A stretch of DNA of 55,444 nt, taken from positions 1 to 55,444 of the forward strand of contig JACDGM010000010.1 of the NCBI GenBank assembly GCA_013815325.1. Direction: 5' to 3'. The position numbers were made by a program, and so were the translations under genes. Source of the DNA: Chthoniobacterales bacterium. Its GTDB lineage: Bacteria; Verrucomicrobiota; Verrucomicrobiia; Chthoniobacterales; UBA10450. The notes under the pieces are model-generated. The model searched no databases, was not told the origin of the DNA, and saw only the letters and a list, made by a program, of their open reading frames with translations. Of this stretch, positions 44,694-52,517 are shown one piece after another. Numbering within the stretch: position 1 is the first letter of the stretch; the number at the start of each line of letters is the position of its first letter.

Positions 44694-45911
44694 TCACTGG
44701 TGCAGCGCCACGATGAGCGTGGATTGACTCCGGCTCCAGCGGTAGCCGATCCCGAAACCGAGCGGCGGCGGATGGCTCTGACTGTAGAGGGTTTGTAACT
44801 CTGGCTGGAAGTGTTGTTGGAAGAGGTCAATAGGCGTGCTGTAGCTGCCGAAGAGGCGCAGGTCCCATTTCGCCGGGTCGAACGCCATGATTGGAATGCC
44901 GGAGTCGTCCTGAAGGAGCGTCCTGCTATGCGTAAGGAGAAAGTTGCGCACGCCCTCGAAACCCGGCTCGAACATGAGATACGACGCCGACTTCAACAGA
45001 CTCACGCCAATGTTTTGCTGCGCGCAGAATTTCAGAAAGCCGGGCTGCGAGCGAATGCCTTCATTGGAGAGATCGGTCGTGAAGTAATAAAGAGTCTGCG
45101 GCGCACTCCCGGGCGGACCCGTAAAGGTGATACGCACACCAGGGGTGGTTCCGCGATACGATGCAGGCGGCCCGGCGATGTGTGGATCGCCATTCTTATC
45201 CAAGGCCAGAAAGGTGATGTCTGTAATGGTTTTGCCGGCGCGCGCGAGGAAGATGTAAAAGATGGGAAGAGTTCCTTTCAACTCCTGGCGTTCGAGGTCC
45301 GTCTTCATGTCTTTGGTGATGAAAAAATTAAAACTGAGGACGGAGTTAAGCGCAGTTTGAAGGGCGCGCAGGGCGGAATCGAGAGACGGACCGGGCAGGC
45401 GGGTGATGTCGGGGAGTGGGCCAATCGGTTCCGTGCCGGCGAGAACATAGGTGCTCGCGTTCGGAAAAAACTGATCGGCGTAGAGATAGTCCGGGCCGCT
45501 GAACATGTAATAAACGACCGGGATCGCGCCGCGCGCTTGCGGGAGATAATTAGCCTCCCAAGTGCGAATGCCGCCGAACTGACGCGCTTCGAGCTTGGCC
45601 CAAGCCTGATTGAAAAAGGCGGCGTGCTGCTGCCACGACGGCTCGCGCACTAGGGGAAGTAGCGAGGAATTCGCGGAGACGGGAAGCCCGGCGAGAAAGC
45701 GAGCGGTGTCGTTAACGGTTGCTGCCGCTGCTACGACTGGAACGCTGGAGATCGGCGGCGCGGGTATAACCGGAAGGGCGCGGCGGATTTCCAGCGGAGC
45801 GGTTGGAGTCGGTTGTGCCACGGGAAGCGCGCGCCGGATTTCCTGTGCGGAGATTGCAGTCGCGCAGGCGAGCGCGCCCGCCACAAAAGCGGATTTCAAA
45901 AAGAGATGCAC
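44694..45911 (-). CDS. Secreted protein of unknown function
   Basis: A GTG at 45911 opens VHLFLKSAFVAGALACATAI, a signal peptide with probable cleavage after SAQ. The start of the mature protein carries a repeated phrase, EIRRALPVAQPTPT and EIRRALPVIPAPP. The rest (~330 residues) includes IPVVYYMFSGPDYLYADQFF, TLPIFYIFLARAGKTITDIT and LLKSASYLMFEPGFEGVRNF; no family is recognised. The gene begins 20 bases after the glycosyltransferase stop, which is formed by the GCCTAACGA motif. Translation from the first upstream ATG would add ~45 residues overlapping that gene. Confidence 0.65.
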   Translation of the reverse strand: MHLFLKSAFVAGALACATAISAQEIRRALPVAQPTPTAPLEIRRALPVIPAPPISSVPVVAAAATVNDTARFLAGLPVSANSSLLPLVREPSWQQHAAFFNQAWAKLEARQFGGIRTWEANYLPQARGAIPVVYYMFSGPDYLYADQFFPNASTYVLAGTEPIGPLPDITRLPGPSLDSALRALQTALNSVLSFNFFITKDMKTDLERQELKGTLPIFYIFLARAGKTITDITFLALDKNGDPHIAGPPASYRGTTPGVRITFTGPPGSAPQTLYYFTTDLSNEGIRSQPGFLKFCAQQNIGVSLLKSASYLMFEPGFEGVRNFLLTHSRTLLQDDSGIPIMAFDPAKWDLRLFGSYSTPIDLFQQHFQPELQTLYSQSHPPPLGFGIGYRWSRSQSTLIVALHQ

Positions 45912-45930
45912 AGGAAGCAGGTTGCGATCG

Positions 45931-46665
45931 TTAGGCGAAGTCGCGAGCCAAACGCGCGCGCAGCCCCATGACTTCGCGCAACATGCGCAAGCTGTCGTGC
46001 ACGAGATGCACCTTGCTGCCTCCGTTATGGTCCCAGCGCACAGCACGTTCGAGTAGGCGCAGGCCCGCCTTCTGCGCGAGGAAGAGCAGCTCGACGTCGA
46101 AGCCGAAGCCGTCGCTTTGCGCGCGCTCGATGATTGGTCTGGCCGCTTCCATGCGGAAGGCCTTGAAGCCGCACTGCGTGTCGGAATATGGCAGACCCGT
46201 CGTTAGGCGGACGAGCCCGTTGAAAACGCGTCCGCCCTGCTCTCTTTGCCACGGCTGCCGCTGGCCGATGAGCTTGCGATTGAGCGCGCGCGAGCCGAAG
46301 ACGATGTCGTAGTCGCCTGTTTCGATCGGGCCGACAATTCGCGGAAGTTCCGAGAGTGGCGTGGAGAGATCGGCGTCGCTAAAAAGTGCAATCAGGGCGT
46401 TGCTCGCGAGCAGCCCCTGGCGCACAGCGTGTCCTTTCCCGCGGTTCCGCGGCGAGCGCAAAAGGCGCGCGGCCACGCCCTGATGTTTCGCGAAAATCGC
46501 CTCGGCCACCCGCGCGGTCTCGTCGGTCGAGCCGTCATCGACCACGAGCAGCTCGCTCGTCGGTCGATGCGTTTGCAAATAAGTCAGCATCGTGGGCAGC
46601 GTCTGACGAAGCCGCTCCGCTTCATTGAAGGCGGGCACGACAAGGGCAAGTGACGGCGTCTCCAT
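45931..46665 (-). CDS. Family 2 glycosyltransferase, dolichyl-phosphate glucosyltransferase-like
   Basis: The 244-residue protein begins METPSLALVVPAFNEAERLR and has a GT-A fold: LLVVDDGSTDETARVAEAIF, then GKGHAVRQGLLASNALIALF with the metal motif SDADLSTPLSEL. FGSRALNRKLIGQRQPWQRE and TQCGFKAFRMEAARPI are the marks of the Alg5/DPM-like subgroup that charges a polyprenyl phosphate with a sugar. There is no TM helix, so it probably acts at the inner membrane face. A GCCTAACGA copy lies directly before the start codon. Confidence 0.9.
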   Translation of the reverse strand: METPSLALVVPAFNEAERLRQTLPTMLTYLQTHRPTSELLVVDDGSTDETARVAEAIFAKHQGVAARLLRSPRNRGKGHAVRQGLLASNALIALFSDADLSTPLSELPRIVGPIETGDYDIVFGSRALNRKLIGQRQPWQREQGGRVFNGLVRLTTGLPYSDTQCGFKAFRMEAARPIIERAQSDGFGFDVELLFLAQKAGLRLLERAVRWDHNGGSKVHLVHDSLRMLREVMGLRARLARDFA

Positions 46666-46678
46666 GCCTAACGATTGC

Positions 46679-47845
46679 CTAACCAACGGCTCCGAAGGCC
46701 AGTCCCAGCCCATAGGTGACCACGGCCTCAATCACGCCGACCATCGTCATCTCAAAACCTGAAGCCCACCAGGAACGAATCGTGATGAGCGACTTCACTG
46801 CGCCGACCGCGAAGTGCGCCAGAATACTGATCACGAAGGCCGCGATGACCGCCGGAAATCCGCTCATGAAAAAGAACGGAATGATCGGGATGAACGCCCC
46901 AATCGCGGTCGAGAGCGCGGCCGAAAAGGCCGATGTCCATTGGTTGGGAAAATGATGCTGCGACAAGCCCAGCTCGCTTTGCGCCATCGCCTGCACCATC
47001 TGTTCCGGCTGCTCGGCGAGACGTTCCGCCATGCGTTGCGATTCCTCCGGCGCAAATCCCTGGAGCTGATAAAAGAGAGCCATCTCTTCGATCTCCTCCT
47101 CGGGGTTTTCCTCGACCTCGGCCTTCTCGCGCGCGATCTCGGCTTCGTAGATTTCGCGTTCGCTTTTATTCGCGAGATATGAGCCGGCGCCCATCGAGAG
47201 CGACGAGGCCATCATTCCGGCGAGGCCGGAGATCAGAATCAGGTGCTGCTGATTGTTGGTCGCGCCGGCCACGCCCGAGACGATGCCAAAGACCGCGCCG
47301 AGGCCGTCGTTGACGCCATAAATCGCATCCGCCACCCAACCGCCGCCGCGGCCGTGCCAGCGTTCGCGTTTCAAGATCGTATCGAGCAGCCCGCGCGGGC
47401 CTAACGACGGCGGCGCGGCGCTCATCGAGTTGAGAATGCGGGAGTGCGCTTTCTCTTCGAGCGCGGTCTGGCGCAGAAACTCACTTTCTTCCTCGTTAGG
47501 CGCGAGGTCGCTCGCGCGTTGCGCCCGGTAGCGTTCTTTGTCGCGATCTTCCGCCGCTTCCATTCGGCGGATGGCGATGTCGGCGCCGGCGTGGCGATTC
47601 CACCAGCGGTTGAGCCGGCGGCGCAAATCGTTAGGCAGCTCGGGCGGTGGCGCGCCCAGCTCCGCGAGTTTTTTTTCCCAACGCAGAGCGTGGCGTTCTT
47701 CCGCTTCGGCCATGCGCAGGAGAATGCCGCGCCGTTTTGCGTCCGCCTCGCGTGCAGCGAGATCGCGGTAAACGAGCGCGGTCTCCCGCTCCGCCCGCCA
47801 GTTGGCTTGCAGAGTTGCGATCGCTGTGCTGTTTTCCCCGGCCAT
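46679..47845 (-). CDS. Ferritin-like / VIT1 iron transporter (MbfA-type)
   Basis: This 388-residue fusion begins with an erythrin/ferritin-like domain (~1-145), with iron-ligand helices ERETALVYRDLAAREADAKR, RMAEAEERHALRWEKKLAEL and LRQTALEEKAHSRIL (ExxH pairs). A VIT1/CCC1 membrane domain follows with GGGWVADAIYGVNDGLGAVF, the charged loop AEVEENPEEEIEEMALFYQL and four to five TM helices. MbfA proteins of alpha-proteobacteria export iron and protect against iron and peroxide stress. It precedes the glycosyltransferase by 13 bases. Three exact GCCTAACGA copies fall in its N-terminal half. Confidence 0.9.
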   Translation of the reverse strand: MAGENSTAIATLQANWRAERETALVYRDLAAREADAKRRGILLRMAEAEERHALRWEKKLAELGAPPPELPNDLRRRLNRWWNRHAGADIAIRRMEAAEDRDKERYRAQRASDLAPNEEESEFLRQTALEEKAHSRILNSMSAAPPSLGPRGLLDTILKRERWHGRGGGWVADAIYGVNDGLGAVFGIVSGVAGATNNQQHLILISGLAGMMASSLSMGAGSYLANKSEREIYEAEIAREKAEVEENPEEEIEEMALFYQLQGFAPEESQRMAERLAEQPEQMVQAMAQSELGLSQHHFPNQWTSAFSAALSTAIGAFIPIIPFFFMSGFPAVIAAFVISILAHFAVGAVKSLITIRSWWASGFEMTMVGVIEAVVTYGLGLAFGAVG

Positions 47846-47867
47846 CCTCCCAGACTTCTATTCGCGA

Positions 47868-48833
47868 TTACTTCGTTTGCGCAACCCCCGAGGGCGAGTG
47901 CGCCGGTGGTTTTTCTTTCGTCTGCTGCGCCGTAATGACGAGCGCGACAGAGCCGATGATGATGGCGGCGGCCAGTGCCGTCCTCGCGCTCACGCTCTCC
48001 CCGGCAAATCCCGCCCCGAGCAAAACGGCCACGACTGGATTGACGTAGGCATAAGTCGCGACTTTGGCCGGATCGCAATGGCGGAGCAGCCAGATGTAAG
48101 CGGTGTAACCAACGATGGCGCCGACGAGCACGAGGTAGATGAAAGCGCCTAACGACAGCGCGGTCACCTTCCGAAGATCGAACGTGCGCGCTTCGCCGCT
48201 GGCCAGGCCGGCGAGGATCATGAGCGCGCCGCCGCAAAGCATAGTCTGCGCAGAGGAGAGAAAGGGCGAAGCGGAATTGCTCGCGCGGCGAGAGTAAAGG
48301 GAACCGATCGACCAGACGAGCGCCCCAAAAAGCAGGATCAACATGCCGAGACCCGCGTGGTGTGAAGCGCCCGCCGGCGAAGCCGTGAGAGCCGGACCAA
48401 CCAAGATCCCGACGCCAACAAATCCGGCTGCGAGCCCGAGCAAAACCATCGGCCGCGGTCGCGGCGCGGAGCCGGTCAGCCAGGCGAGGATCGCGATGTA
48501 AATCGGCACCGTCGCGACCAGGAGCGAGGCCAGTCCCGAGGGCACCCATTGTTCGGCAACGGTCACGCCTCCGTTGCCGCATAAGAGCAGACACGCGCCG
48601 ATGACAAACGCCGTCCGCCATTCTGCGAAGGAGGATTTCTCGGCTCCCTGCCAACGAGCAATCGCATACATGATAATCCCGGCCAGAAAAAAGCGGGCGC
48701 CGGCCATGAGCAGCGGTGGGATGGATTCGATCGCGAAACGGATTCCGAGATAAGTGGAACCCCAGATGATGTAGAGGGCGGCAAAGGCGGCGATGAGCGC
48801 GAACCGGCGTGGCGCCGGGGGCGGCGCGCTCAC
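47868..48833 (-). CDS. EamA/DMT-family transporter (YedA-like)
   Basis: The 321-residue protein has ten TM helices in two EamA repeats. The first contains ALYIIWGSTYLGIRFAIESI then PPLLMAGARFFLAGIIMYAI; the second contains VLVGAIVGYTAYIWLLRHCD and ATYAYVNPVVAVLLGAGFAG. It probably exports amino acids or related metabolites. A GTG start is proposed because GTGA overlaps the stop of the upstream sulfite-oxidase-like gene by four bases, a classic coupled junction; the TTG seven codons upstream is less likely. Confidence 0.9.
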   Translation of the reverse strand: MSAPPPAPRRFALIAAFAALYIIWGSTYLGIRFAIESIPPLLMAGARFFLAGIIMYAIARWQGAEKSSFAEWRTAFVIGACLLLCGNGGVTVAEQWVPSGLASLLVATVPIYIAILAWLTGSAPRPRPMVLLGLAAGFVGVGILVGPALTASPAGASHHAGLGMLILLFGALVWSIGSLYSRRASNSASPFLSSAQTMLCGGALMILAGLASGEARTFDLRKVTALSLGAFIYLVLVGAIVGYTAYIWLLRHCDPAKVATYAYVNPVVAVLLGAGFAGESVSARTALAAAIIIGSVALVITAQQTKEKPPAHSPSGVAQTK

Positions 48834-49471
48834 GAGAAACGATCTTCCGTCCAAGGGTCGGCGCTATTGCTGTAGCCGCGCACTTCCCAGAAACCAAGTT
48901 TATCCTCTTCCGCGAACTCGATTTGCCTAACGAACTTCGCCCCCTTCCAGGCGTAGAGCTTTGGAATGATGACGCGGGCGGGACCGCCATGTTCGCGCGG
49001 CACCGGTTTGCCGTCGAACTGGGTGGCGATGAGGACATCGTCGTCGAGGCAATCCTGCAGCCGGACGTTGGTGGTGTAGCCGTCGTAGCTGGTGAAGAGA
49101 ACGTGCTGCGCCTCCGGCTTTGGCCTAACGAGATCGACGAGGGTGAAGAAAGCGACGCCCCCCCAGCGGCAATCGAACTTGCTCCAGGTGGTGACACAGT
49201 GGAAATCGCTCACGTCTTCAAACTGCGGAATCGCGTTGAACTCCTCCCAGGCGAAAATGCGCGGCTGCTCGACCGCGCCACCGACCTCGAGCCGCCATTC
49301 GCCTAACGAGACTTCCGGGCGCAGCCCGAGATCGAGCACCGGAAAACCGGCCGTGAGATGCTGCCCCGGCGGGAGCCGGTTTTCGGAGCGCGCCGCGGGC
49401 TTCGCGCGCCCGCTCATTTTGCGCGCCCAGCGTTCTTTGCGCTCGATCAGACTGGGATCGCCCGCGGACAC
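48830..49471 (-). CDS. Sulfite-oxidase-like molybdopterin oxidoreductase
   Basis: The 213-residue protein comprises a single oxidoreductase molybdopterin-binding domain: LGEWRLEVGGAVEQPRIFAW, then FHCVTTWSKFDCRWGGVAFF, where the first Cys is the Mo ligand, then YDGYTTNVRLQDCLDDDVLI and HGGPARVIIPKLYAWKGAKF. It lacks a Tat signal and the dimerisation domain, as in cytoplasmic YuiH-type members, whose substrate is unknown. The start is GTG, seven bases after the stop of the UVR-motif gene. It overlaps the transporter gene by four bases. Confidence 0.9.
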   Translation of the reverse strand: MSAGDPSLIERKERWARKMSGRAKPAARSENRLPPGQHLTAGFPVLDLGLRPEVSLGEWRLEVGGAVEQPRIFAWEEFNAIPQFEDVSDFHCVTTWSKFDCRWGGVAFFTLVDLVRPKPEAQHVLFTSYDGYTTNVRLQDCLDDDVLIATQFDGKPVPREHGGPARVIIPKLYAWKGAKFVRQIEFAEEDKLGFWEVRGYSNSADPWTEDRFS

Positions 49472-49478
49472 AGCGCGG

Positions 49479-50240
49479 TCAGCTGCCGACTTCGGGGCGC
49501 AATTTGAATTTGCGAATGGCGTCGCGCAATTCGGCAGCCCGTTCGTAGCGCTCGCCTGCGATCGCTCGCTCCATTTCGCGCTCCATTATTTCCAGCTTCG
49601 AGAGCGGTCGCTTGGCCCGTACTTCTTCCAGCCATTCATCGAGAAAAGCGATCTCGGAACTCTTGGCTTCCATTTCTGGGAAGGTCGATTGCTGGAAAAA
49701 TTCGCTGATCCGATCCCGGCCCGCTTCAATCGCGCGAATAGCATCGCCGAACTGGCCGTCGGCCAGCAAAATCGAGACTTTGGCGCGGGTGTTCATCATC
49801 AAAACGTACGGTCGAAATTGCTGAAAGGTCCAGACGAGATCGTCGCGTTCGGTGTTTTCGTCGATGAAGGAAAAGAGATCGAGATTGCGCTGAGTGTCGC
49901 GAATCACGCCCTCGAAATCATCGATTTGAAAGAGGCTCAGATAGCGGTGATAATATTGCACCCCTTCCTGCTGCAACTCGCCGCATTGTTCAGGCGTCAG
50001 CTCGTATTCCTCGCCGCGTTCGCCGGCCCGCGCCGCGCGCCGCTGATGGTAAACCAGGAGCGACTCACAGTTGTGCGGCCGCTGGCCGTCGGGGCGGCCC
50101 TCCATCTCCATCTGGAGGAGGCCGAGATCGATCCGGAGCTGCAACTTTTCCCGGCCATCGAGGCCGGGAACTTTGCGTACCTTGATGGAGCCGTTTTCGT
50201 GCGGCCAATCGTTCAGGAGTGAATTTAGATCGAGGCTCAT
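49479..50240 (-). CDS. UVR-motif protein of unknown function
   Basis: The 253-residue soluble protein begins MSLDLNSLLNDWPHENGSIK. A first third with KVRKVPGLDGREKLQLRIDL and LGLLQMEMEGRPDGQRPHNC is followed by a helical middle that reads like a TPR repeat (VQYYHRYLSLFQIDDFEGVI, then RDTQRNLDLFSFI). It ends with a UvrB/UvrC motif (MEREMERAIAGERYERAAEL then RDAIRKF). The UVR motif mediates contacts in UvrBC and in McsA/ClpC regulators. The same layout recurs in Verrucomicrobia and Planctomycetes without known function. It leads a four-base-overlap operon with the oxidoreductase and transporter. Confidence 0.8.
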   Translation of the reverse strand: MSLDLNSLLNDWPHENGSIKVRKVPGLDGREKLQLRIDLGLLQMEMEGRPDGQRPHNCESLLVYHQRRAARAGERGEEYELTPEQCGELQQEGVQYYHRYLSLFQIDDFEGVIRDTQRNLDLFSFIDENTERDDLVWTFQQFRPYVLMMNTRAKVSILLADGQFGDAIRAIEAGRDRISEFFQQSTFPEMEAKSSEIAFLDEWLEEVRAKRPLSKLEIMEREMERAIAGERYERAAELRDAIRKFKLRPEVGS

Positions 50241-50344
50241 GGCCGGAAACAATCGAGTCCGACCATGCTTTGTCAACGCGAGGCGGAACGGGAGCGCAAG
50301 CTTCTGGCTTGCGGGGAGGGAGCAAGCTGGAAGCTTTCGCCAGG

Positions 50345-51235
50345 ATGGAAAACGAGATCGACGCCTTTATCCGTTATCTCGCCATCGAGCGCGGTCTCTC
50401 CGAGAATTATCAGCTCTCGACCGGGCGTTCGTTAGGCGAATTCGCCACCTGGTGTGCGCAACGAAAACAGATCGTGCGGCCGCGCGACGTCGGTCTGCCG
50501 CTCGTGAGCGAGTACCTGGCCGAGCGCAAACGCGGCGGGCTTTCGGCTTCGTCGATCAAATTGATCGTCGTCGCGCTGAAAATCTTTTTCCGCTTTGCGA
50601 CGGCGCGCGGTTTTGTCCTCCGCGACCCGACCGAGTCACTCAATCTGCCCCGGATCGAGCGCTCGCTGCCTGAAACTTTGAACGAGATCCAGGTCGAGCA
50701 ATTGCTCGAGAGCGTGGACGAGACGGCGCCGCTCGGGTTGCGCGATCGGGCGATGCTCGAGCTGCTCTACGCGAGCGGGCTGCGCATCTCCGAATTGGCC
50801 GGCGTGAAGCTGGAGAATCTCGATTTGGAAAACGGGGTCGTGCGGGTAACGGGGAAGGGGAACAAGACGCGGCTCGTGCCTGTCGGGCGCAAAGCCTGCG
50901 CCGCGCTCGTGCGTTATCTTCAACAGGAGCGGCCTGATCTCGTTAGGCCAAGGAGCGGGAGTGAAGTATTTCTCTCCGTCCGGGGAGGTCGCCTAACGAC
51001 GGTGCGCATCTGGCAGATCGTGAAGGCATGCGCGCGCCGCTCGGGCCTGGAAATGAACATCTATCCGCACCTGCTCCGGCACAGTTTCGCGACGCACCTG
51101 CTGAGCAACGGCGCCGACCTGCGCATCATCCAGGAGATGCTCGGGCACGCGGATATTTCGACGACGCAAGTTTACACGCACGTCGATCAGCAGCGGCTCA
51201 AGGCTGTACACCACAAGTTTCACCCGCGCGCCTAA
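50345..51235 (+). CDS. xerD: Site-specific tyrosine recombinase XerD
   Basis: The 296-residue protein has an N-terminal SAM-like core-binding domain (~1-85) and a catalytic domain with the Arg in YASGLRISELAGVKLENLDL, a Lys in VTGKGNKTRLVPVG, HLLRHSFATHLL and GHADISTTQVYTHVD, where Tyr is the nucleophile. The end HHKFHPRA is that of XerD rather than XerC. It resolves chromosome dimers at dif with XerC; no dif-like site is evident nearby. The GCC-TAA stop is part of a GCCTAACGA motif, and three more copies lie within the gene. Confidence 0.93.
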   Translation: MENEIDAFIRYLAIERGLSENYQLSTGRSLGEFATWCAQRKQIVRPRDVGLPLVSEYLAERKRGGLSASSIKLIVVALKIFFRFATARGFVLRDPTESLNLPRIERSLPETLNEIQVEQLLESVDETAPLGLRDRAMLELLYASGLRISELAGVKLENLDLENGVVRVTGKGNKTRLVPVGRKACAALVRYLQQERPDLVRPRSGSEVFLSVRGGRLTTVRIWQIVKACARRSGLEMNIYPHLLRHSFATHLLSNGADLRIIQEMLGHADISTTQVYTHVDQQRLKAVHHKFHPRA

Positions 51236-51278
51236 CGAATAGGTCTTATGGGACTCATGGTCCCATGGGACCTATTCG
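51236..51278. terminator. Bidirectional hairpin between xerD and the FIST gene
   Basis: AATAGGTC and ATGGGAC on the left pair with GTCCCAT and GGACCTATT on the right around TCATG, with one or two mismatches. It fills the whole gap between two convergent stops and overlaps the last codons of the FIST gene. A matching T-run is not obvious, so its terminator role is inferred from position. Confidence 0.6.
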
Positions 51279-52438
51279 CAGAAGAGAGCGACCGAGGCAG
51301 TATAACCGTGCAGGTAACTGGCCCGGCCGATTGGCCCGATCTCGCCGTTGCAGAAAAAACCGGCGCTCGCGAGCGGTCCAAAAATTTCCGCAAGGGTCGC
51401 GGCATCGTGATCGGGCACGCCAAAAAAACTGTGGCCACGTCCGTTGCAGGAGAAAACGAGCGAAGCAAACGGCTTGCCCGCGCCGCCACCAAACTGCGCG
51501 AGCTCGACGAGATCGGCATGCGCGGTGATCTTATCGCGCAGTTGATACTGCAGCGTTTGTCCGCTGCGGGCGCGAGCCCCGATCGCGACGGCGCCGGTCT
51601 GCGGGTCCGCGCCTAACAAATTGCGCACGAGAAAATCGCCGCGCTTCAAATCGGCGACATATTCCGAAGCCGCCAGTCCGGCGAAGAGATTGCCGCGAGC
51701 CCGTTCTTTTTCATCATGGGACAAGGCATTGAAGGTTTCGCTGAGAACCTGATAAGCGGGGCGCGAACCCACGGCGTAAACGAGGTTTTCTTCCGCGCGC
51801 GTGATGGTGAAGGGCTCGCCCACCGGCTTGCAGCCCTGGCTGACGATGGTGCGAATTTTCATTCCCTTGACGGCGAGCGCGAGGACGGCCGCATCAGCCG
51901 CATTTCCATCGAGGATGAGGACATGCTCGCCCGTCTCGCGGGCCCCGCTGGCGAGGCCGCCAATACTAGGAGCATGCGGATAGGCGGTGTTCCATTCGGC
52001 CAGCCATTGCTCCAGTTTTTGGGTTGCCGGGTTCGCCAGGATGATCCAGGCATCGACATCCTCGGGAGCAAGCCCGGTTTGCGTCAGCCAGTAGGCTGGG
52101 CCGGTGGACTCCTCGATTTGAGCGGCGGAAATAAGAATCGGCGTGAGCTTCGTTTCCGGCAGCCTAACGAGAAGCAGCGACATGCCTGAGACGCCCTCAG
52201 CTTCTTTCCCGGTCCCGATCAAGCCCGCCCCGACGGTGCCGACGAGGAGCGGGATGCGGCCGTGCAGCCGGATCAGATCGAGCACTTCACCGATCTGCGG
52301 AAGCCAGTCGGCCGAGACAAAGAGAAAGCCGCAGGTGGGTTGCCCGCCGCAATCCCCCAGCGCCTGCTCGGCCGCGGCGGCGACCGCCTTCTCAGCGAAA
52401 GGGCCGAGCAGAAGCCGAGAGCCTGCGCATGCTTTCAT
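51272..52438 (-). CDS. FIST-domain signal-sensing protein
   Basis: The 388-residue protein begins MKACAGSRLLLGPFAEKAVA, with a FIST N domain to ~200 (PTCGFLFVSADWLP, LLVGTVGAGLIGTG). A FIST C domain follows with GCKPVGEPFTITRAEENLVY, RGDFLVRNLLGADPQTGAVA, LVFSCNGRGHSFFGVPDHDA and FGPLASAGFFCNGEIGPIG. The CNGRG and FCNGEIGP strings are family marks. FIST proteins are thought to sense small ligands such as amino acids. No TM or output domain is attached. The longer opening to 52669 overlaps the next gene and is not used. Confidence 0.9.
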   Translation of the reverse strand: MKACAGSRLLLGPFAEKAVAAAAEQALGDCGGQPTCGFLFVSADWLPQIGEVLDLIRLHGRIPLLVGTVGAGLIGTGKEAEGVSGMSLLLVRLPETKLTPILISAAQIEESTGPAYWLTQTGLAPEDVDAWIILANPATQKLEQWLAEWNTAYPHAPSIGGLASGARETGEHVLILDGNAADAAVLALAVKGMKIRTIVSQGCKPVGEPFTITRAEENLVYAVGSRPAYQVLSETFNALSHDEKERARGNLFAGLAASEYVADLKRGDFLVRNLLGADPQTGAVAIGARARSGQTLQYQLRDKITAHADLVELAQFGGGAGKPFASLVFSCNGRGHSFFGVPDHDAATLAEIFGPLASAGFFCNGEIGPIGRASYLHGYTASVALFCE

Positions 52439-52517
52439 GATTCGAGATCGTCGATGCGAGGGGAAATGTCGAGCGCTTAGCGGTTCGCGGGACCGCCAAT
52501 CGATGCGAGGCTTGGTC

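Larger units (their letters stand above)
321..52170. repeat. Dispersed 9-mer GCCTAACGA / TCGTTAGGC
   Basis: I counted 38 exact copies by eye, on both strands. First bases: 321, 4000, 4348, 5182, 5414, 6183, 6469, 7090, 9473, 9795, 10944, 10953, 12004, 14033, 17680, 25228, 30752, 33980, 35154, 41184, 41557, 43038, 44575, 45928, 46200, 46666, 47399, 47493, 47628, 48147, 48925, 49123, 49301, 50429, 50940, 50991, 51230, 52162. One-base variants also occur: GCCTAACAA at 5559, 8416 and 51611; CCCTAACGA at 37204 and 39115; TCGTTAGGT at 19131. Most copies lie inside genes, where they read as Pro-Asn-Asp/Glu, Ser-Leu-Gly or Val-Arg; the last two use TTA and AGG codons that are rare in this GC-rich DNA. 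Flanking bases are not conserved. The function is unknown; uptake signal, HIP1-like site or protein-binding site are the options. Confidence 0.9.

Noticed and set aside
44811-45653. 280-codon plus-strand frame opposite the unknown secreted protein
   Set aside because: The minus-strand product has a signal peptide and hydrophobic core pattern; the plus-strand product is Arg/Glu-rich and featureless.
47422-49197. 591-codon minus-strand frame overlapping the VIT1, EamA and sulfite-oxidase-like genes
   Set aside because: It spans three well-supported genes in another frame and reads as Arg/Ser/Pro-rich noise.
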